64,000 nucleotides of DNA from Fomes fomentarius. Its lineage: Eukaryota; Basidiomycota; Agaricomycetes; Polyporales; Polyporaceae. The stretch covers positions 1,550,001 through 1,614,000 of the forward strand of contig JABYQN010000003.1 in NCBI GenBank assembly GCA_022606135.1. The letters are read 5' to 3'. The first letter of the stretch is position 1. Every line of letters begins with the position of its first letter. Under the pieces are notes generated by a model, which saw nothing but the letters and a program-made list of their open reading frames with translations, was not told where the DNA came from and did not search any database. This document shows positions 56,952 to 64,000 of this stretch, one piece after another. The translations under genes and the position numbers were made by a program.

Positions 56952-58148
56952 ATGCCACCACAACCAGGAGTCTTTGCGGTAGCCCATACTACACATAAAG
57001 TCCGCGCAGGTCCCGTCGCCGAGGTGCAGAACGTCAACACGATTCACTACGAAGCTATTGCTGGACCGAGCACCAGACCGCATGGTGAGTTCTCACATGT
57101 ATATGGAGGATAATTCCAACAATAGCATGGCTATAGGTGTTGCAGGAGACGAGGCCAAGAAAGAGAAGAGGAGGAAGGAGGTTGTTAGCAAAATCACCAA
57201 GGAGATGACAGAGAGGAGAGATGAGTACGTCCGTGCCGCACATCTCTCCCTGTATGTTACGTATGCTCACACTCGCGCAGGCCCCCCGTCGCCCACCCCA
57301 GCATCGGACGCCATTACACACAGACCATCTCTGACCTCCACAGCCTGTCCATCCAACTCTCCGCTAGACCGGAGACATCTCCAGCCTACAACTTAAGGCT
57401 ATACCCTATCACTCTTGAACGCAGCGCGCACCTCTCCTCAATAGAGTTCCAAGAACGACACGCCCTACAAGTCGTTCACACCGCATACGAGGAGGAGCGC
57501 GAACGGGTTGAGGAAGAATGGAAGCGGGGTCGGGACCGCATTCGCGAACGCATGCTTGAGGGCATCGAAGAGCGGCGACGGCGCGCACGCGAGGAGAAGG
57601 ACGGCGAGGGCACAGTCGCAGGTACGTCTCGTCTCCCCCACTCATTTTCAAAACCTCGGGCGCTCATGGTGGTGAACGGCTTCTCAGACGGTGGCGGCGA
57701 CCCCCAATCGCGCCCGCACATCACCCGCAAGCTGCGTAACAAGATGGGAGGGACGTCTCCCCCGCCGACACCTGTGCCCGGCGGGCATACTGGCCTGGGA
57801 AACGGCGCGATTGCGTCCATTGCCTCTGGCCCCGTCACGACCGGACCGCAGACGAATCCGCATTCACTCTCTGTAGACGAGCTTCCGTCACCGTTCCCAA
57901 TACCCCTGATATCTGGCCACTCTGGTGGCGGTCAGAGCTACGGGTACGGCACAGGAGCAGGTGGGGCTGGGAATGGCAGGCGGCGGGCAAAGGGTGCTGG
58001 CCAGGCACAGGCTCCGGGCACGCTCGGTAAGAGCTTGAACGTATTCCATCCGTTGAAGGAGTCCGAGTACGACGCAGACATGGGCGAGATTCGAAGGGGT
58101 AATAAGCGGCGGAGGGCTGCGGCTGGCAGTCTTGCCGGGAAAGCGTGA
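56952..58148 (+). CDS. Sds3-like subunit of the Rpd3L histone deacetylase complex
   Basis: Multi-exon gene of about 310-330 residues. After GDEAKKEKRRKEVVSKITKE (a charged helix) the Sds3-like core reads HYTQTISDLHSLSIQLSARP, ETSPAYNLRLYPITLERSAH and a long coiled coil (AYEEERERVEEEWKRGRDRI; RERMLEGIEERRRRAREEKD). Then comes PQSRPHITRKLRNKMGGTSP, typical of fungal Sds3/Dep1-type proteins. The C-terminus is Gly/Pro-rich with a basic end (IRRGNKRRRAAAGSLAGKA). Sds3 proteins scaffold the Sin3-Rpd3L deacetylase that represses transcription. An optional intron (GTACGT donor near 57621 to a CAG near 57687) would remove about 22 residues before the PQSRPH block; both versions stay in frame. Confidence 0.75.
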
Positions 58149-58396
58149 CTATCTCGTTTCTGTATACCATATGTGTCCTATCTTGACGATGTCTCTGTTT
58201 TGCTGCTAGGTAGTGTTGTAGATGTATCGCTACCTGCATCTGTGTACCGCGCTATATCTATCCCTCGGCCACGAGCTTATGTTCTCAACGAGTCCGCGAA
58301 TATCGGAGTATACTGTCGGCCCGGTTGCCCGGCTCCAGTCTACTCTCCGAGTCTCTTGGCCGCGTGTAACCAGCACGTTGCAACTTGTTTCTTACC

Positions 58397-60261
58397 ATGG
58401 CTCTCATAACCCCCGCTACTCAGCTCCCTACCGAGCTTTGGCAGATCATCAGTGATTCGTGTCCTCGGTCGACGCAGCGGACTCTCCTATCCGTCTCCTC
58501 GAGACTTCATGATATTGCCGTTCGGAGTGTATTCGCACACACACGGCTCGTGTTTGGGGTCAAACGCCGTGCAGTCCGCACAGTGACCGGACACTCAGCC
58601 CAGGATGTCGCCCGATCCAAGGATGATTTTTCCCGATCTCTAGCCATCCTCGAGCACTTCGCCACATGCCCTTCGTTTGCGAACGTGGTGCACACTCTCA
58701 CAGTGCGCTGGCGTGATTTCCTAGATTCAGAGGGCGAGAACAGTGACGTTGCGCTAGGTATGCTCGTCGCTCTCGGTCGTTGTGTATCTGACCATCATAT
58801 CCCTCAGCCGCCCTTCACGTCGGTATACAGGCCCTCTCCTCTCTCGAAACTTTCTGCTGGTATGGCCATGGCGCCCGGACGACCTTTAGCCTCCCAAATT
58901 TGATAGCGACTGCGCTTGCGAAGCACTGTCCTAACCTGCGGATGCTACGTGCAACGTAAGTGATCCCAACTACCACTTTGCTATGGCAGAAGGTGAGACT
59001 GATGTGCCCCCCCTCCAGCATCTCGCAGAAACAACCCGAAAACTTCGCTTTGTTACCAACCACCAAGTTGGCACTAATTCTAGTCGACTCCGAGAGGGTG
59101 GGGATCGCTTACCCAGTCCCAGGCGTCAATAGACAGGTTGTTTCCGCAGCACCGACTGTCCGGAAGATCATTGAGACCCACGCAGCCTCTATTGAGGAGC
59201 TGGTGGTGCGGGTAGCTCTGCCCACGGACTGTCCCCTCCCAGCATTGAAGAGCTACTCGTTGTGGCTGAATGACGACATCAATTTCACGAGCACCATCGT
59301 GCAGTCCGATCACCTCACTTCTCTGGCGCTGACTTCAAGATATTCGGGTTCACCTGCAGTGTGCGCCGCGCTGCAAGCGGGAATCGCTGCGTTTCCCCGT
59401 CTCTCCTCCTTCCAACTTTATATATCCAGCCAGCGTGTCCCTAATCGGGGCACTATCATCTGCAAGTTCCTGCAGTCAAAGAAGCAATTACGTCGCCTCC
59501 GAGTTCAGGCCGATCCCCGAGTCGACACGAGTTTTCTAGACGACGCCATGTCCGCTGTGCCGGAGCTGCCCCGTCTAGAGGTGCTCAGATACGGTGCGAT
59601 CGACGAGTCCAACAGACAGTTTTATCAAGATAACCTACCGGTGGACCTCGCGATTTTATGTCTGTCCTTTGCGAAGGAGATGGAGGAAGGAAGTGAAGTT
59701 CAGATAGTGATGGATTTGGTTGGTCACAGTTCGTTCACATCGACTTACTAACACTCTCATCTGAGTTTGACTCGATAGATCGCACGACTGCCAAAACTTC
59801 GGATGTTGCATCTCACTCGCTATGCCCCTTTTCAGGATAGAAAGATGGTTAATGTGCTCACCAGGTCTGATGTATCGCAAATGGTGGAGCTCCTATGTCT
59901 CCCCGTAGGAACGTTGGGGTCAGAGACCATGCTGCAACTAGGTCGCAGAAGGAAAACAGTCCCTCTGTGTTCCTGTATGACTGGCGGAGATCGGATATTC
60001 CCTGGCGAATGCGAGCTGCTGGATGATTGGATATGGGCGGCGACATTGTCGCCTTGCTATCGTGGTACCGCACAAGTCACTTATCCCTCGCATATAATCC
60101 ACTGATTGTTGGGTTGCGCAGCGCGCCTCTCGCTGGAAATTCCGGAGTGCCAGTCCTGCGGAGCGGCGGAGACATCGTGTCCTTTCGGCGATCGTTATGA
60201 CCTATCGTTCCTAGAGGGCATTTACCACGATCTTGGGCTTCTCTCTGGTCTACAATACTGA
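58397..60261 (+). CDS. F-box domain protein
   Basis: The start MALITPATQLPTELWQIISD with SCPRSTQRTLLSVSSRLHDI is a canonical F-box (LPxELWxxI...LLxVSxxLHxI), which would link this protein to Skp1 and an SCF ubiquitin ligase. The rest is leucine-rich: ALHVGIQALSSLETFCWYGH, LPNLIATALAKHCPNLRMLR, LPALKSYSLWLNDDINFTST, and PELPRLEVLRYGAIDESN. The gene needs several introns: 58757-58808 (53 bases or so), one near 58957-59019, another after about 59720, and others in the last 400 bases. The 3' exons end with GIYHDLGLLSGLQY and TGA at 60259-60261. Substrate unknown. The exon joins after 59720 are less sure than the rest. Confidence 0.7.
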
Positions 60262-60603
60262 GCACACTAGATTGGCGATAGAGTTTGCTACAACCTGGTA
60301 GAACGGCACTCGAGAGCTGAAACTCACTATGAGATGACGACGCTATGTGCTACTGCTGACCTCGACTCCAACACGTATATTACATAAGTGACTCGAAGAA
60401 CTTGTCGGATTTGACAGTACAATACTGAGAAATGCAAGACACGCCACTGAGAGCTCAGTGGGCGCAGGCCGTGTGGTTTGAGCCACACGGTTCGCTTTGA
60501 CCACACTGCACATTCAACCTTGTCGCATTCTCTCCGAGGGAAGTTGCAAGCGATTGCACGCTTTGTGCAACGTATGTGCTCGTTCGCTTTGATCTTCTCA
60601 GAC
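60262..60603 (+). other. Intergenic, nothing seen
   Basis: About 340 bases between the F-box stop and the TATA element of the next gene. No coding signal. Confidence 0.4.
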
Positions 60604-60609
60604 TATATA
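60604..60609 (+). promoter_or_regulatory. TATA element of the 60669 gene
   Basis: TATATA about 60 bases before the ATG at 60669. It lies after an upstream in-frame ATG (60576), which argues that 60669 is the real start. Confidence 0.5.
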
Positions 60610-60668
60610 CAGCCCTTCACCTACGGCACTGTCACTCATTCGACTCTCCAACAGAAACGCCACACAAG

Positions 60669-61631
60669 ATGTACTCTCCCGCGTCTATCGACTACTATAC
60701 CACAGCCGACTCCTCCCATGAATGGTCGGATACCCAGTCTTACCGTTCGGATACCTCCACCAGCCACAGGTCCTCCTTCCTGGACATGTCGGAGCACCAC
60801 CCGGTTCAGCCCCACCCCGAAGCTAGGTCCCAGACGAGGATATGTACTCCTATTCCGGGTCCTGCGCACTTACCACAGAGGAGTGCTCCTGACACACCGA
60901 CACCGCGCCCATGCGAGCGGCTCCGGCTTCCAGAATCGTACACTCTGAGCCCGGAACAACTCGCGCAGCTAGTCGCAGCCGTCCAGCAGGCTTCCGCCTC
61001 TTCTCAAAGCAGCTCGGGGGGACCAGGCTCATCAGCTCGCGACGCTCTGCAGGAGGCGTTCGAGTTTGTCAGAGGCGAGGTCCTCTCCGCGGTCGTGTCG
61101 CACAGGCTGGAGGAAGACGAGATCTACAAACTCAGCTCGGATCCCGGCCGCAGCCGTGGTCGGGTCTCTTTCGACCGCTATGGGCGCGGCTTCGACGCTC
61201 AGGGAACAAGCATCGAGGACTACCCGACGCTCCAGAGCCTCCTTGACCCCCTTGCGACGTACTTCCGGATCCTCCTCGCGTCATGCGCGAACGTCAACGA
61301 CTTGCAGCGCCTCGCGGACGGCTCGCACCAATACATCGCGCGACTGAGCGCGTTTGCGGACAAGTACGAGTGGCCGGCCGTGCTTGCCTATCACTTCGAC
61401 TTCCACCACATGCGCCTACGCGAGATGCGCATGGGGGAGTATGGAGGCTGGGGAGCGGTCGACGTCGGGCTGCACGCACGGTACTTGGCTGGGCGCGAGA
61501 AGGGGTGGTCGTCGAGAGCTGCTGTGTCGTCGAGTAGGAAGATTCAGTATCATCACGATTTCGCCAGGGGTGATGAAGGTCGCGGGGAGAGTGACGTGAT
61601 CTATTCGACGGGTAGTCGCGGTAGCTTGTAG
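60669..61631 (+). CDS. Single-exon protein of unknown function
   Basis: 320 residues. The first 100 or so are disordered, rich in Ser, Thr, Pro and His (MYSPASIDYYTTADSSHEWS). From about residue 100 the chain looks folded: SYTLSPEQLAQLVAAVQQAS, DALQEAFEFVRGEVLSAVVS, SLLDPLATYFRILLASCANV, NDLQRLADGSHQYIARLSAF, and EWPAVLAYHFDFHHMRLREM. The helix-rich pattern and the HFDFHHMRLREMRMG stretch are vaguely like the gag-type or host-domesticated proteins common in mushrooms, but I cannot place it in a family. A role is not assigned. The gene has no visible introns, unlike almost all neighbours, which is mildly unusual. Confidence 0.65.
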   Translation: MYSPASIDYYTTADSSHEWSDTQSYRSDTSTSHRSSFLDMSEHHPVQPHPEARSQTRICTPIPGPAHLPQRSAPDTPTPRPCERLRLPESYTLSPEQLAQLVAAVQQASASSQSSSGGPGSSARDALQEAFEFVRGEVLSAVVSHRLEEDEIYKLSSDPGRSRGRVSFDRYGRGFDAQGTSIEDYPTLQSLLDPLATYFRILLASCANVNDLQRLADGSHQYIARLSAFADKYEWPAVLAYHFDFHHMRLREMRMGEYGGWGAVDVGLHARYLAGREKGWSSRAAVSSSRKIQYHHDFARGDEGRGESDVIYSTGSRGSL

Positions 61632-61823
61632 ACGAGCATTCGTACGGGACTGTATGCGGCGGGCATCAAATAGACTGGCATGTATAGAAAGTGCCCCTTA
61701 CACCACAATATCCGGAACAATAGCCTTCCGTCGTTTGATAACGCCACCAAGACACGCTCGGCCCGATAGGACACCATTCCATCAATCCCCCACAACGATT
61801 GCGCGGCGGCACCACAGATACAT

Positions 61824-62910
61824 TTACAAGTACTTCTGGAGGAACTCAATAGTCGCCTTGAACGCGCCCTCCTTGCCTGCCTTGACCTCAGGTTTGCTCT
61901 GGAAGGTTATGGTATGATCGTGAGCAGCAACGGATCAGTCGCAAATGCGACATGACTTACAAGGTCTCCCTTGACAGCGAAGCCGTGCACACATCCTGGC
62001 CAGTACGTGCGCTCATATCCCGGCGCGAACTTGCCATCACCTAAGATAGCATCGGCCTGCTCCTGCGCAGGGATGGGGAGCTGCGAGTCGACTTCGCACG
62101 AGTTGATCAGGAGCGGCGCCTTCGAGATCTCGGCGTATTTCTACGATATACGCCTTGAGCTGCAACTCAGTATGCCAGACACGAACGACACCATACCTGA
62201 AGGTCGTCGGGGATGTTCAGGAGGGACGGGTGCGAGACCGCAACCGCGTGGACTTCGCCCGCAAATGCAAGATCGAACCCTATCCGTCCGCCATAGCAGT
62301 ATCCAGTCGCGCCAAATTTGGTCACGCCCTCGGCCCTGAGGGCGTTGATGACTTTGAGGGTGATCTTGAGGGCCTCGGGTGGGGAGTGCTTTCCGACCCA
62401 GTCCGGGAAGCTGAAGGTGGATCCAGGGTCCACTGCGTCAAGCGGGGCGGGATCACCCAGAAAGTAGTCGATGGCGATTGTCTTGTAACCGTTGCGCGCG
62501 AAATCATCTGCGAGAAGCTGTGGGGAGGTCGCAAGAGGTGCGTCTCAGACCGATGTGCTGGCGTAGCTGACCCCCCAAAGTAGCTGCGCGGAATTGAGAC
62601 GCACCAGGTTGTTCTCCAGCCCGAAGCCAAAGGCGTCGGGCAAGAAAAGGAGGATCTTGTCTTTGGGATAGTCGCCCGCTGGAGTTGCAATGTAGGTATC
62701 TACGCCGGCGATGGTCTCGCGCTTGCCTGGGCATCAGATAACACGTTCAGATCATCATTGTGCACGATCTCCATGGTTAAGGAAGGGCACTGACCTTCGG
62801 GCGTGCCTTCATGACGGACAGCTGGGACATCGGAGCATTCAGCGGTTCAAATCATATGGGTTACGATATGCTAGAGACTGACCAGTGAAACAATCTTTGC
62901 AGAGAGACAT
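61824..62910 (-). CDS. Dienelactone hydrolase family protein
   Basis: A multi-exon minus-strand gene. It starts MSLCKDCFT, then HEGTPEGKRETIAGVDTYIA and KDKILLFLPDAFGFGLENN. Next come DDFARNGYKTIAIDYFLGDP, VTKFGATGYCYGGRIGFDLA with the catalytic Cys, INSCEVDSQLPIPAQEQADA with the acid, and GCVHGFAVKGDL with the His. It ends ATIEFLQKYL. The Cys-Asp-His triad and order are those of the dienelactone hydrolase (AIM2-like) family, alpha/beta hydrolases that open lactone rings, for example from catechol breakdown. No signal peptide. A TATA box lies just upstream. Confidence 0.85.
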
Positions 62911-62953
62911 GATTATGAATCGGGCGGGAGATACTCGTCGTTGCTAACCCATG

Positions 62954-62961
62954 ATTATATA
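62954..62961 (-). promoter_or_regulatory. TATA box of the dienelactone hydrolase gene
   Basis: Minus-strand TATATAAT, ending 43 bases before the ATG at 62910. Confidence 0.6.
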
Positions 62962-64000
62962 TGGTGGAGATCTGAGAGAGGAAAGCTTACCAATTTCGGG
63001 CCCGTTCAGCCGAATTTTGATCTATTTTGGTGCTCTCTCTCGGATTTGGTGTGACTGTCCTCTAGGCTCTCCCACGGCGTGCATCCCCAGATATGAAGGG
63101 CAGGCATCTTTGTAGCAGCCTACGTGTCACGTAATTGAACATCGGGCTCTTTGTTCAGTTCCGTGACAGGTAAGCTGTCCCAAACACATCATGCGTGTTT
63201 AGGTGGTGTGTCAAACGGAGGTCCGATTATCAAGCACATGAGCGAAATTTCGGAAGCGGTTTACTCGCCGATGACCGCTTGAGCTATCCAATGTTGACAT
63301 TTTGCAGAAAAGGGTGATCATGCTGCATATATATATAGGGTGATCATGCTGCATGACCACAAGGTTGAATTCAATAAGGGAGTTCGATAAGCGCACAGTA
63401 GCCATTGCCGTTCTCTTGGCGTGGGATTGCCGTAATCATCTCAGAGTTGCCAGAACGTTGAGTGAAGTTTGACTTGGATTGTTGACTGTGCGTGTCGCAC
63501 CCGAAGTGTGCTGACCTCTCCATACCTTAGTTTTACCCGGTGTACTCCGCTTTTCCAAGTGCGAGGCTCGAGACTGGCATCGGTGAGATTGAAAGTTACC
63601 CCGCAACATCGATGGGCAGTGACTATTGAGGTCTACGTGTTTCTTGTTGTGGGCCGAACTAGATATCAATCTGGTGCGTCCACCGATTACAAGCACGTTC
63701 CATTGCACTCCGTTCACAGGAAACGTACCCGCGGCTGGGGTATGATCTGCATCTCATGCATGTGTTATTGTTGCAGCGATCGAAAGCGTCGCCAGGGTAG
63801 AGCTAAAATCCAAGTGCAAGTTGAAGTATTCCTGTCGTCCTGTATGTACGCTAATAGCGCGCCGTGGGGGTCATAGATGTACTGTTTATCGTGTTAACAT
63901 CTGTCCGGCAAGCGGCCTCCGAAACTCTCAATACCTGGACATTCAACCTTAGCCATGCCCTAGTAGCTTGGAACCCTTCTCTATCCAGTTATCTACACAT
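62962..64000 (+). other. Intergenic to the end of the window
   Basis: About 1 kb with no coding frame I can support on either strand. It contains the short direct repeat at 63312-63354. Confidence 0.4.
63312..63354 (+). repeat. 17-base direct repeat flanking an AT run
   Basis: GGGTGATCATGCTGCAT occurs at 63312-63328 and again at 63338-63354, separated by ATATATATA. It looks like a small local duplication next to an AT dinucleotide run. Confidence 0.8.

Overview
The window is nuclear DNA of a basidiomycete fungus, most likely a wood-decay agaricomycete (Polyporales-like). The evidence is dense genes on both strands, many short GT-AG introns (mostly 49-70 bases), and gene families typical of mushrooms: tandem secreted carboxylesterases, an S53 sedolisin, a GH127-like hydrolase, MYND and F-box proteins. 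I joined exons by hand from splice signals, reading phase and family motifs, so exon limits are inferred.

Layout. 1-4 kb: 3' end of an unknown gene, then a tandem trio of nucleoside 2-deoxyribosyltransferase-like genes (PF15891 type), the first a decayed relic. 5-9.6 kb, minus strand: a triose-phosphate-transporter-family protein, an F-box protein and the tiny mitochondrial factor PET117. 9.8-14 kb, plus: a Cue2/N4BP2-like Smr endonuclease and a PQ-loop membrane protein. 14.4-16.4 kb, minus: an aldehyde dehydrogenase. 17.5-24.1 kb, plus: two tandem secreted esterases, the second with a one-base frameshift in a C run. 24.8-25.1 kb: a WD40 relic. 26.5-31 kb: a KAT14-like acetyltransferase tail-to-tail with a class I sirtuin. 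31.4-37.1 kb: a disordered protein diverging from a membrane-anchored helical protein. 37.8-40.1 kb, minus: an HP1-type chromatin protein and the exon-junction protein Y14. 40.9-48.2 kb: a MYND protein, an acidic protein of unknown role and a TFIIIC subunit with WD40-like and zinc domains. 48.6-56.3 kb: a sedolisin and a GH127-like hydrolase. 57-63 kb: an Sds3-like Rpd3L subunit, an F-box protein, an unknown protein and a dienelactone hydrolase.

Working together. Roughly 26-58 kb holds many nuclear genes (acetyltransferase, sirtuin, HP1, Y14, TFIIIC subunit, Sds3). Physical clustering is seen; joint function is not shown. The secreted esterases, protease and GH127-like enzyme are separate degradative genes that share a promoter layout: a TATA element 42-49 bases before the start codon.

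Most notable: the sirtuin can only be read correctly through three microexons (7, 12 and 9 bases) plus a GC-AG intron, and it then restores the canonical sirtuin motifs without a break. I found no CRISPR array, convincing tRNA or rRNA gene, or intact transposon.
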